From: Gibbula magus
Taxonomy: Eukaryota; Mollusca; Gastropoda; Trochida; Trochidae
NCBI GenBank assembly: GCA_936450465.1
Contig: OW388305.1
Location: forward strand, 42,360,687-42,424,686
Direction: 5' to 3'
DNA: 64,000 nucleotides
Shown: positions 11,919 to 22,403 of the stretch, piece by piece
Numbering within the stretch: the stretch's first letter is position 1
How the letters are laid out: every line of letters starts with the position of its first letter
Position numbers and translations under genes: made by a program
The notes under the pieces: model-generated
What the model saw: the letters and a program-made list of their open reading frames with translations, nothing else
What the model was told of the DNA's origin: nothing
Database searches by the model: none

Positions 11919-12823
11919 TTCTCATACTGTAAGTCTGTAAGGTATTTATTGTCATGAAACTGACGACCATGTTGGTAATTGCTGTTTCTCCATCCTCCAG
12001 GTCCAGCGAATCCAGGTCCAGAGAATCCACGCCAACAGTTAGTGAACGTGTATCTGTTTCCTCTCTGGAAACCCCGTGATCTAGTGTCTCTTGCAACTTT
12101 CGATGATGCAATGCTCCATGCTTTGGTCAGACTGTCTACTGCATCTTCTGACAAGGCATTATTGTTCTTCTGTAATGCACGAAACAGTTTGGCAACTTCT
12201 GGATCGAACTGAGACCTGACAAATGGTGCAGAGTATTCCTCGCGAATGTATGCAAGTCCAGCTTTCTGAATATCCAACAAATCATGTAGAACATCATTCG
12301 TCACATTCTCTGCATTGTTTGCGGCAACAAAACACGTGTTGTGGTCTCCAGATATGTCTGTGATCTCTGCAGAACGTTCAGTGTTTGTAACTCTTGTCGA
12401 CCGAACCCGGTACGACCAATGGTAGTGATCAAATCAGACGGTAATTTCACCGCTGCGGTAGATTTCTTAATCTCCTGAAACTGTCCTTGTAAGCCTACAC
12501 CAGATAACATCGGGGTAAAACCTGCCTCTACCCTGTTGGGAAGATCGGGGGGATTCACGTCAGGCACTCTCTTGACATTGTCATTGTTGACAACTGTCGA
12601 ATCCGCATCCGGTACAGACGCACTGTCCGCATCCGATTTAGCAGCCGACGCGGGTTTCAAGGATAGAAAGACGTTCTGATAACCGTCTCAATTCTTGCAA
12701 TATAACATCCTGTGTAGCATTTTCCTGACCTCTGTCTTCTTCTTTAGCAAAGGACATACTAATTTGTTGACATATGGTGGTATTTTCGCCTTGATCTGGG
12801 GAATACAGCCGGTGTCTGTGCAC
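11915..12823 (-). pseudogene. Gag-like ORF, copy B
   Basis: Three overlapping frames (12823-12638, 12660-12301, 12304-11915) together give the whole gag-like protein, so two frameshifts are needed. The first part has a short Leu-rich coiled-coil stretch (LQELRRLSERLSILETRV), the middle is Pro/Asp-rich, and the end is Gly/Phe/Arg-rich (CWRGFSGPGFAGPGGWRN). The stop overlaps the RT start by four bases. The break at about 12327 is private to this copy. Confidence 0.6.
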
Positions 12824-13063
12824 ACCTAGGTTGCTGCGCGAGAGACAAAGGAGTGATTATTTTAGTTTCGTATCCAACTGGCTGTGCAAATAACTACTGT
12901 TTTGAATGGTTGTATTTCGTTATAATGAACTGACAGGCTTTAAACTTGCTATTTTCGGTTAATTTTGATACTTCTCAAATAAATAACCCAAATTATAACA
13001 TTGGACATACATGTAACATGATTATGTCCCTTTAACATGAAATGTAATCAAATTTGAGAAACT

Positions 13064-13065
<2 letters not shown>

Positions 13066-13139
<74 letters not shown>
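13066..13139. repeat. (TA)n microsatellite
   Basis: An uninterrupted TA run of about 74 bp lies at the same place as the shorter run of copy A (7585-7616). It is again followed by a CAGGGACACGTCGG sequence and palindromes of the AGACGGCATGCCGTCT type. Confidence 0.95.
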
Positions 13140-13141
<2 letters not shown>

Positions 13142-13557
13142 TTCAGGGACACGTCGGCTTTCCGTCCTTGATTTTAGACGGCATGCATATAGCTTAACCA
13201 TTGATTCAAGCATATAGAAAACACAGGATCAGACAAAGCCATAATATTTTGGAAACAATAAATGTCCCCTTCCCTCTGATGATCTGAACTACAAAAAGAT
13301 GGATACTCTCTTTCAGACTAGAGAAAATTACGAAAAATATGGAAAAGCAGAGTGAGGAGTGGCAGTGATTTTATCGATATATCTCAATATCTGTGTCTAG
13401 GATTTAACTCAAAGATAAGATAGTACAGCATAGGGATATGCAAACACATGTTTATCATTTCTTTTATTAAGAGAATCATTTCTTCTAGTAAATTTTGGGC
13501 ATATTTTGTGATATCAGACGGCATGCCGTCTAATAAAAACATAATTCTTGACGGCAT

Positions 13558-14566
13558 CAGCCAGCGGTCTAAGTAAGATTGGCTTATTATAGCACAGAAA
13601 TGGGTCACTGGCTTGCCTTTGTTATAAATAGATCCCATACTAAAACTCCATAGTGACGTCACAGTCACGTGACTAGAACAGCCCTCAAAATCATGAATTA
13701 TGTCTATCATTTTAAAGCAAATACAATCAAATCTGTACAAAAACTGCTACTTTCAACTGTTCACACACATTCTCCAGTTGATAAATTCCTTATGTAGCAA
13801 GAAAGTAAACACTTGAATAAGATATGTGCTTTAGAACAGCCTATTTATTCAGGTCACGTGACCAGAAATTTTCTCTCAAATTGTGACATCCAATTAGGAA
13901 ATCTTGGGTTCCTCTCATCTCATCCGTGGGAGGGAGCAAATTTCAACTTTCCTGCAATCACAAGTCATTTATCTAGTTCATTTCACATAGAAAGAGGTGG
14001 AGCAACTTGATCGACACTTGTTTAAGTGGATAATTGACGTTAGTAAATATCTCCGAAAAAACTCCCAGTTTGTCTCTGAATTAACTGACCCAAACATAAA
14101 CAATCGGGGCAAATCTGTGATAACATCACGTTAAGCTGACAGATATATCACTCTGGGTCACATTAACACTCTTTGTTTTGATATGACCCCAGTGATATGT
14201 CATTGTGGCTCTAATTTGTGAAGCAGGGGTTAAAACAGCTAAACTGAGGGTCGGGGGTTTCAATGATGGGTTCCTCTTATCTCAAAAGGTGTTACTGGCT
14301 GCAGTAGAGACTCTGATAATCAACTGTCAGTTCTGTTTCAATTCATTAGAATGAAAATGTATACAAGTTATTACTTTGTATACTATTTATGACAAAAGTG
14401 ACCGTATTTCTAGAGGGAGCGTCTAGAAGTTTAGTCACATGACCTCTATGAGTAATATGATTGGCTAGCAGCATAGCGTCTGCTGGCTGAAGCCTTGGCG
14501 AAAGCGAGGCCACTTTATCGCGGGAAAAGATATTCATTTCATATATGGCAGTTAGGTTGCTGGCTG
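13558..14566. mobile_element. Non-autonomous DNA transposon, CAGCCAGC termini
   Basis: This 1009-bp insertion is absent from the corresponding site of copy A (about 8080). The ends are inverted, CAGCCAGCGGTCTAAG on the left and CAGCCAGCAACCTAAC on the reverse of the right. The flanks repeat CAT (13555-13557 and 14567-14569). No transposase frame is present. A 3-bp duplication fits Harbinger-like, CACTA or Zator groups; the terminal sequence does not let me choose. The interior has several GTCACGTGAC-like palindromes. Confidence 0.85.
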
Positions 14567-14969
14567 CATGCCATCTTTAAATAATTTGGACGGCATGCCG
14601 TCTTTATTGTCAGAAGGGAGACATCATTATTTGAAATTTAAATTATAAATATATTTTCATGAATAAATGACGGCTTTACGTCTCTTTACAAAAAGACAGT
14701 ATTCTGTCTAAAATATTGTCTTATAAAGATGGCATGCCGTCTAAAACATATTGTCTTATAAAAACGCTAATGATGCAGGCTATTTTCAAACAACATAATT
14801 CACACTCAAAGATCACTGTTGTTATGTAATAACTCGATTTCCGAAGACAAAAATATTACATACTTCGATGTAAAATGTTAATGCCGTGACAATCTTCCTC
14901 ATTTTACATCAAACATTTGTATAAGATGGCAGAAGAATTGGCACTTTCACACAGATCACAAATACGTTC

Positions 14970-15042
14970 GAGGAACTGTGGGATCGAACCTGCAACCTGA
15001 TGGTTTCTGATCGAGTGAACTAACACTACAACCAAATGACAT
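14970..15042 (-). repeat. tRNA-derived (SINE-like) segment, copy B
   Basis: This is the counterpart of 8472-8545 within the second retroelement copy, with the same B-box-like GGTTCGATCCCAC on the minus strand and a few substitutions. Confidence 0.45.
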
Positions 15043-15948
15043 GAGAATGACATTCCTATGCAATTGATTGAGTAATTGATTAGAGTTCTTAGATTTTATT
15101 TGACCAAACCTGTTATAAGTTTGCATAGTAGTCTTATTTTTGGCACTTTAAAGGAACTATAGCACACCGTTCTAACTCAAAATCTATTACTCTCACGAAA
15201 AGAAACATAAACAGTGTAACCAATGGCTGAATAAGACCCCTGAAACAATTAAAGAATTCTATAACGAATGTTTTCCGGCCCTGTCATTTTAAGGTGTTCA
15301 CACTAAATTGCCTGCTCGAAAATAGTTAAAGCATTATGACTGATTAAGCTATACCTATAAGAGCCATTGTGTTTGTTAATAGACATTTCGTATTTTCGTA
15401 TTGAAATATATACTCTTAGTTTTTCGCAAATTTACTTTTTTCTACCCAAAATAAGTATGATACGTTTCCAGTTTACATATAGATCAAGTCTATTATTTTC
15501 AAGCGCGAAACATTGTGGTTTAGTCCCAAATAAACATAAAAATAAACAAACAAATACAATAGACAGTTTATGAAATTTAAAAAAATATAAATATACGTAT
15601 TTGGCGTTTATTTATTTACCATTTATTTCAATTATGTAGTTTATACAGATACTATATCTTTCATAGTTTGCTGGTATATTCACAATAAAATACGTTTAAC
15701 AGGTAAAATGTCAATAATTTGTATATTAACAGGATCTTTTGAAACATGATAATATAACAGTTGTCACATTCAGTTGAAAACACTTGAGAAAAACGAGCTT
15801 CATATGGGTTGACATTGTGGCGACTTGTAATATTGATAAGCCAACACGCCTCGGAAATGTTGCTGGTTGGTACTGTTTTTATACAGAAAACGAAAAGCTG
15901 TCTATATTCTATTGACGCGCGTTAATCTAAGGCTTGCTTGTCTTTAAA

Positions 15949-16794
15949 ACCAAATTTCATCGGATTGTCGTGATATGAAAATTATGTGTCATAGTTTTGT
16001 AGATTTCCCTAGCGACATAAACATTTATGTTGTAGTTAAAACACTAACATACTCAATGGCTCTTTAACACTCAGAGTGGAGTTAAAATATGGCATGATGG
16101 AATGGCCAACCATCTTGCTGTCAACCTCTCCAAATTGCATGAAACCAAGCAAAATACAACTCACACTGAAGAGTTCCACAAAATTGTCGCTTTTCAGATC
16201 GCACCATTTTAAACCAATACGGATAAACATTTTTCTACTGATACGGCTTATTGGGTCGAGTAATGAGATGTTTTACCCTCTAAACGTAATATATTGTATA
16301 AACTTTAATAAAACAAATTAACAATTAAAAAAATGACACAATGGAGCAAAAAATGTATGCAAATGAACTTTAAATGGAAGTGCACATTTTTATAAACACA
16401 ATATGGTGTATTGTGTTTTTTTAATTTTATGTAAGCTGACGATATTGACATTGACAGTACCAACTTGTACATTTCCACGTGCATCACGATTAGTTCATGC
16501 TTTCTGTGAGCTGTCTAATATAGACACTTTTATCTGACAAGGACATGTCTCTTTTACCCTAATATGTCAAACAAACGAGAACTGAAAATAAAACTAAAAT
16601 GTTGTTAAGTCTGTTTGTGGTTTGATGTAGTGTTGAGATTGGGTTCAAGTTAGACGAACCATTGAGCACGTGAAACATGAACACCTCGGCCTCGTGATTC
16701 ACGTGCGCGAGGGCTCTAACTGGAACACCTCGGTCTCAGTCGGTTACTTCCAAGTAAGGTCAATACAGCCATGCTGTTATTTTTTTAAATATGA
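15949..16794. other. Unassigned sequence
   Basis: A minus-strand frame at 16230-16036 and a plus-strand frame at 16076-16321 overlap, but neither has a recognisable motif, splice context or codon bias. CACGTG occurs twice near 16670-16710. No gene is called. Confidence 0.5.
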
Positions 16795-17005
16795 GTCATG
16801 CCGTCTTGTGAAATATGAAGATGGCATGCCGTCTTAATTTTTTAACATTTGACACAATGAACTCTCCCTGAATCATTAAGACGAGATACCGTCTAATACG
16901 TTTTATAGACGGCATGCCATCTTTATAAGACAATAACTTTTAGACGGCATACCGTCCCATTGTAACGAGACGGAAAGCCGACATGTCCCTGACTGTATAT
17001 ATATA
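16795..17005. repeat. Palindromic GACGGCATGCCGTC cluster, inverted copy
   Basis: Five variants of the 16-bp palindrome occur within about 170 bp. They are followed by the reverse complement of the CAGTCAGGGACA..TCGGCTTTCCGTC leader and a short TA/TAA run. Orientation is opposite to the blocks at 7617 and 13140. This shows that the block moves or is copied independently of the retroelement. Confidence 0.75.
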
Positions 17006-17019
17006 ATAATAATAATAAT

Positions 17020-17400
17020 AGACCATTTATATAGGGCATATATCCATGCACATTGCATGCTCAAAGCGCTGGTCGACATATTATCCCCAGTCAACGAGTA
17101 CAGAACACTCCTGTAGGAGATTACAACCGGTCGCCTGTCAGGCGCTCAAGGTTCAAATTCAGACTACCATCGTATCATACCAGGTACCCATTTACTGCTG
17201 GGTGGACAGAGGCACACTTCGAACTAAGTCACTTACCCAGGGTGACACCACAAGTCTCTAAACTCATGTCTCAGTGTGGGGTAGGGAATCACCCTTCAAA
17301 CTCTCAGTTTATCCAGCAATGAAGCGGGTAACCCACACATGCGGCAAGCCGCGCCCATCGTTGCTGAACTTCACTGATAGCGGTCGATTTAGCAATGCAC
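17020..17400. repeat. Probable dispersed repeat
   Basis: The segment includes GGTACCCATTTACTGCTGGG and a following CACTTACCCAGGGTGACACC. I recall this style from repeats common in marine invertebrate genomes. There is no second copy in the window, so the call rests on memory of the style and on the lack of coding potential. Confidence 0.3.
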
Positions 17401-17451
17401 AGGACCACGTGTCACCACGTGAAAATAAAGTGTTTCTTCAAGTGTACAGTA

Positions 17452-17609
17452 GGTATATATCCAAATTGTTTTAAAAAGAATAACAAACTCCGATTTCCTC
17501 CTACATGTTTCGCTTTACTCTCTTCAGGGAGGTTTACATTACAGTGATTACTGAAGAGTAAAGCGAAACATGAGGAAATCGGAGTTTGTTATTCTTTTTA
17601 AACCAATTT

Positions 17610-17619
<10 letters not shown>
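17452..17619. repeat. Long hairpin with CTGAAGA..GCGAAAC arms
   Basis: The left arm (17452-17527) and right arm (17551-17619) are inverted copies that differ by two small deletions (2 and 4 bp) and a few mismatches. The loop is 23 bp. Each arm starts at the loop with CTGAAGA and carries GCGAAAC shortly after. A TA run begins directly at the outer end of the right arm. It could be two inverted insertions of one short element or a foldback element. Confidence 0.85.

Positions 17620-17674
<55 letters not shown>
17612..17674. repeat. (TA)n microsatellite
   Basis: A TA run of about 63 bp starts within the outer end of the hairpin's right arm. Confidence 0.95.
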
Positions 17675-17676
<2 letters not shown>

Positions 17677-17904
17677 ACGCCCACGGCAATAAGACACAGG
17701 CGGTCAATGGGACCGACGGCGTGCTTTATGAGACAATAAAACATGCTCTTGATTTTAGACGTCCTTCTTGTTTTATGCTCCCTGCTATGTTTTATTCAAC
17801 GATAAAGCACGCCAACTCGTCTTCTATTTCTTAAATATAAATATAAATGCACACAGATCTTCACTGAAGCAAATCAGAACGTAGTGTTCTGATGCATCAA
17901 ATGA

Positions 17905-18195
17905 ATAACATCTCTAGTGCAGCGAAGCATTCAACCTCGAGGCACATCAAGTGGGTCTCCTCTCTGTATGCAATAAGATTTTGAATTGACGAACAGTGAC
18001 TCATCTCATGACAGGACCCATATTACATATCACACAAACACATGTAAGTATTGGAGTGAACATTTATTTACAGTGCGTTTACATGAGGAAGAAGAGTGGT
18101 AAGTGTTACATTCATAATTAACATGTGTAACAACTCTATTAGCAGTTGAGCGACACAGAGAATTCCTTTTTTAACTCACCTGGACTGAAAGGCCC
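17905..18195. repeat. Dispersed repeat, copy 1
   Basis: It is diverged but collinear with 23985-24295. Shared stretches include TGAATAACATCTCT, GTCTCCTCTC, TATGCAATA(A/T)GATTTTGAATTG and GTATTGGAGT. There is no coding frame. The family is unknown. Confidence 0.6.
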
Positions 18196-18280
18196 GACGG
18201 GTTTATGTCATTGCATTGAATACTGCGTCTGATCTGCTCTTCATTTTTATGCTTATTTTATCAATAACCATTGGATAACG

Positions 18281-18410
18281 ATTTTGGAGGAGGATCCGGA
18301 TCAGTTCGTACCGAAACTGGTTCGTCCCAGGGTCGGTTTGTATTGGTCGGTGTCCCCGTTTTGTGTGGAACCGGTTTTGGTACGAACTGATCCGGATCCT
18401 CCTCCAAAAT
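18281..18410. repeat. Near-perfect 43-bp inverted repeat (hairpin)
   Basis: The left arm 18281-18323 and right arm 18368-18410 pair with only two mismatches around a 44-base spacer. The arm begins ATTTTGGAGGAGGATCCGG. A transcript from either strand would fold into a long stem. It could be a miRNA-like or other small-RNA precursor, or the two ends of a tiny foldback element. No target duplication is evident. Confidence 0.85.
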
Positions 18411-18948
18411 GGCGCAGGTCGCTCGATGAAATGCCTGTAGTTACACGAAAGTTGCAATAAAGTTGTTACTGTAAGATACCCGAACTATTCAAGTATGACA
18501 CATGCATCAGGGATGTAAAGTGATAGTAGAAAACTCTTTTCGAGATTGATTGCTTTTGCTAGGAATGAAATATCGGCTTTTTCCTAGATTTTTGTCGATG
18601 TATTGCTGAGACACCATTTTGGCCCACTCGAGTTTGACAGGTAAAAAATCGTGTTTGAAGCGTCATAACTTTAGAAATAATGGACCGATTGTGTTGATGT
18701 TTGTTTTAATCGAACGAGTAATCACTGTGCTTTAATTCTACAATGTGTTTTAGGTGTACAAAGTGTGTTAACATTTTAAAATTTGGACTTGATTGGACAG
18801 GGGGTAAATTAGGCGTTGCATCCCTTTCTTTATTTATAAGTATAGGTATGTCGTATCGTAGTATTGGACCTAGGAACTGTTTGCTTTCAGCGATACAAGC
18901 CCCTGTGAATTGATAATCGCTCTGTTGGAATGCAAGACAGGAGTATAA

Positions 18949-19000
18949 TTACGTCACCAAATGACGTCATGGTTAATGACGTCACAAAGCAATGACGTCA
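18949..19000. promoter_or_regulatory. Cluster of CRE-like sites
   Basis: Three perfect TGACGTCA sites lie at 18962-18969, 18977-18984 and 18993-19000. One near-match TTACGTCA is at 18949-18956. Start-to-start spacing is 13, 15 and 16 bp. TGACGTCA is the palindromic cAMP response element bound by CREB/ATF bZIP dimers. No gene start was found close by, so function is unproven. Confidence 0.5.
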
Positions 19001-19544
19001 CGGCAGTGCAGTCGGCGACTCTTGCATGCTGCTTCGCCTTGCAAGTTTAGTACTGTAAATGCGGTCTAGGAAACATAGGTTGAACATGATTTTATATTTA
19101 ATATGTTTTATTGACGTGTGACTTCAATTAGATATGCTCGAAATTATGTTCAATTATGTGATTTAGCTTGAACAGGAGAGCTAAGCAATTCATGAATGAG
19201 CGCAAAGTAGTTCCGACAACCAATCAAAACGCAAGTTATATTTAGAAAACTGTAATTCCCATGACCATTATGAAAACTTGAATACCCGGCATATCTGTGC
19301 CCGCTTGGGTAAGAAATGTTATATATACACCTGTCAAAATGTCTTAGGATTAACATTAACAAGTTTTAGTTTTGCAAATATTATTTTAAATCATAATCTA
19401 AATGAAAGATAATTTATTTCACCTCTGATGGTTTTACTTTCATAATTAATTCATAAATCATTATGTATATTATCAATATTTTCAAATACCCTTATGATAG
19501 AGACGCTTCTACTGAAATATATTGCATGGGCAATGATTCTCTCT

Positions 19545-19569
19545 CCCCCCCCCCCCCCCCCCCCCCCCC
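19545..19569. repeat. Poly-C run
   Basis: Twenty-five consecutive C residues follow CTCTCT. Its length may be unreliable in the assembly. Confidence 0.95.
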
Positions 19570-19752
19570 TCAAAGTCAATATCAGGATTAAGAAGATATA
19601 AGTTAAGTTTATAATTATAAAGAATTTATAAAGATATAATTTAGTTTTACATAGTGATAGGATTAAGTCCAGTGTTCAAATAAATCAATGATGATCGAGA
19701 TTTTACTAGTTTTAATTGAAATGTGATTATAAAACACTCACTCACGATGATA

Positions 19753-20267
19753 CACTGGCGGCCAAAAGAAACGCCTACCAGATATCTTATCAGGTTTCGT
19801 AAAAATCTACAATGAACAATTTAGCAATATAATGTGTGAATTTGCACCATTTCTGCATAATATATTAACATTTCAGAAGTTGTCGTCACAAAAGAATGAT
19901 GATTGTTGAAATGAGACAACAGAAGTTGTTAAGTTTTCGATCAGTGCTGGGTCAGAAAAAACATTTGAAACAGATCTTCATTCAACCACGAGCAACAATA
20001 CAGGCCCACATTTCCATTAAAGTGGTGATAACGATACAGATGTACGTGGTTATGGTGCGCAAGTGAATCAGCCGGAAATGGCGGTCTTCATTGGACGTGG
20101 TTTTTATGAATGTTATTGACTCGAATCACAGTTTCCCCCATTTCAATGGACTTTGATATAAATTATTGTTTCAGCATAACGTTGAGACCACCATTATTTA
20201 TATTTCAGAAATTATTCATCTTTAATTTTAAGGAAAATCATGTAGGCGTTTGTTTTGGCCGACAGTG
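19753..20267. mobile_element. Tc1/mariner-type MITE or relic
   Basis: Inverted termini CACTGGCGGCCAAAAGAAAC on the left and CACTGTCGGCCAAAACAAAC (reverse of the right end) are flanked by TA on both sides, the target duplication of the Tc1/mariner superfamily. The element is 515 bp and has no intact transposase frame. Confidence 0.85.
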
Positions 20268-20903
20268 TATCTTGTTTATGAATCACTTCAACTAAATAAG
20301 TTGTATGAGTTATTTAATAACTGAAATACTCTAATACTGTAATTCATACCGTATCATCTTTTGAACATCGATGTATCTCTACTTGTAGTTGTAGTGATCC
20401 TCATGTCATCGATCAAAAGTTCAAATATACAAAAAAGAAGTAATTTAAGAATCAATATTTTCCTAGGAAACTGCTTTGAGAATGCTTTTTGGAACCATTA
20501 ATGTGTTCAGCAAGTAATGTCGCAAATTCACACACCGATTGTCTTTATCATCGTAGTGCTTATGGGAATGTCATATCTGAAGAAATATCAATTTTTAATA
20601 TACTATCGAAGTGCATGTATTATTACCTTCTTTTGAGCCCGAATGTGTTTTACTCTGAAATTAGAAGAAGACGTTAGAAGAAGAAGAATTAATTTGAAGT
20701 CAAAAGTTCGTTACTATTTACGAAGTTTAATGTGTTCACTTTCACCCCTTGGGAAGTTATAATTATTTCTTTTGTTTCTATGCAAAACCGCCATCTGCAC
20801 AGGTTGGTTATATCATAACCACCACATGTGGTGAGTTATGAGGTATCCAACCAACGGAAACAAATGGACTTGTACAATTTGGAAATTTGATCACCTTTGA
20901 AAG

Positions 20904-20972
20904 TGGGACGATTCGAACCCTTATTGTCTGTGTTATTAAGCAGCGCCTTTATCATTTGATCCACCGAAGATC
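20904..20972 (-). repeat. tRNA-derived (SINE-like) segment
   Basis: The minus strand contains an A-box-like GTGGATCAAATGATAAAGGC and a B-box-like GGGTTCGAATCG at the spacing found in tRNA-derived repeats. Stems are imperfect and no tail was identified, so a functional tRNA gene is unlikely. Confidence 0.5.
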
Positions 20973-21169
20973 CATGTCTGTTGGTGTATGTCATGTTGTG
21001 TACATGTGTGCAATTCTTACAAATTCATGTTTTTTTCACGTAAGGAATGAATAACTTAGTTTTAAACCTTCCTGGTATGTCAATCAGGAGTATGTTGTAG
21101 AAATAGCATTTACCTCGGAAGCTCATTTCACATTAACAAGCTAAGTCAATCAATCTTTATTTGTCCGTC

Positions 21170-21460
21170 CGTCTCGAAAAGGATACTTGTGTCATGAAAT
21201 CAACTGTTCCCACAGTTTTTTTTATCGATCTTTCTGAAACTGTACATACACTTTCTATATACATCGGCGATACGCGTGTCCTGTTTTAGACCAATCGGAT
21301 GGATATTTTCAGAGTTATGGACCTTGACACAGTGCGTTGGGGTTTCGGATTTTAGAAGGACAGTACATGTGTCCTGATATCAACTTCTCCCACAGTTTTT
21401 GATCAAATTTCCGAAACGTTACACATGCTTTGGCTATACATCGCTTCTATATGGATATAC
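21170..21460. repeat. Diverged direct duplication of about 180 bp
   Basis: Two related stretches (from about 21185 and 21364) share a CCCACAGTTTTT core preceded by ATCAACT(G/T). After each core come similar TTTC(T/C)GAAAC and ATACATCG segments. It lies just upstream of the fucosyltransferase exon, probably in its intron. Confidence 0.45.
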
Positions 21461-21540
21461 ATGACTGTGCTTCTATGGGATGTTTATAGATCAATGATAT
21501 GTCTTTGACAATCAAATGTGGGTATTTTATTCCTTTGAAG

Positions 21541-22249
21541 TCCGTGGAACTTCCCGTTGTGGAACAATATGTTTAATTGGACAATGACGTTTAGGTTAGA
21601 CTCTGATATCGTTTGTCCTTATCATGTGATAATGTTGAAGTCTCCACCTGATGTACGAGACTTTAAATCTATAACGAGGCAGAAATCAGCGCCAGTGATG
21701 TGGCTAGTCAGTCACTGTGGTGTCCGATCTAAAAGAGATGGGTATGTCAAAGAGCTTCAGAAGCACATTCAAGTGGACATATACGGGGGCTGTGGACCTT
21801 TCAAATGTGCCAACTCGGGCTTCAATAGCTGCAACCAGATTCAAAACAGAAAATACAAATTTTACCTAGCATTTGAGAATTCAATTTGCAGGGGGTACAT
21901 CACGGAGAAATTGTTCCGGTGTTACACCCTCGACATCGTCCCTGTTGTGCGAGGGGGAGCAAGATACAGCGAGCTTATCCCTTCCGGAACGTACATTAAC
22001 ACGGACGACTTCGCCTCGCCTCAGATGCTGGCGGCCCATCTCAAGTACCTTGATGGGAACGAGACTGATTATGCGAAGATGCTAGAGAGAAAGTCCCAGT
22101 TTACTATATCAAGCTTTACATCCACATTGGCCTCGTCGATGTGTGATATATGTGTGAAGCTACATGACTTGCCCAGATTCTCTAACAGCTACTCCAATAT
22201 CAACAAGTGGTGGTCTCAGGGTACTTGTCGGGAGCCAACTGACTTCTGA
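21541..22249 (+). CDS. Alpha-1,3-fucosyltransferase (GT10), terminal exon
   Basis: The exon encodes about 235 residues of the catalytic domain of a family GT10 fucosyltransferase, which transfers fucose from GDP-fucose to GlcNAc or related acceptors in the Golgi. Seen motifs are FNWTMTFRLDSDI near the start, KFYLAFENSICRGYITEKLF in the middle, VPVVRGG, and SGTYINTDDF in the GDP-fucose-binding part. Cys pairs occur in the GGCGPFKC region and near the C-terminus (CDIC, TCREP). No in-frame ATG is needed: the sequence before 21541 (TATTTTATTCCTTTGAAG) looks like a splice acceptor and is followed by Pro-Trp, as expected for the ESP.. region. The cytoplasmic tail, membrane anchor and N-terminal catalytic half (about 120-170 residues) were not found in the window. 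An isolated retro- or pseudogene fragment cannot be excluded, but the frame is intact. Confidence 0.85.
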
Positions 22250-22397
22250 TACATATAAACAACATGTCAAGGATGTGTTTAATTTGGTATTGTTTCGGAG
22301 AAAAGTGTGTCATTTGGTTCTAGTTGAATCATAAGAACAGTAAGTCACCATTGCATTGTTTCAACCTTGTGGCACCAGATGTTTAAAGTATAATGTC

Positions 22398-22403
22398 AAT
22401 AAA
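22398..22403 (+). promoter_or_regulatory. AATAAA poly(A) signal for fucosyltransferase exon
   Basis: AATAAA lies 149 bp after the TGA stop and is followed by GGTTTTCTC and TG-rich sequence. It fits the 3' end of a terminal exon. Confidence 0.6.

Larger units (their letters stand above)
9863..15948 (-). mobile_element. DIRS-like retroelement, copy B (defective)
   Basis: This is a second copy in the same orientation as copy A and close to it in sequence, although the flanks differ. It lacks the Harbinger insertion but carries its own 1009-bp insertion (13558-14566) and a longer TA run. A deletion near 12880 removes one arm of the GTTTCGTATCC inverted repeat seen in copy A at 7347-7372. Removing the insertions leaves about 5.05 kb in each copy. 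Confidence 0.75.

Noticed and set aside
18203..18457. 84-codon minus frame across the hairpin
   Set aside because: It is explained by the inverted repeat and has no motif.
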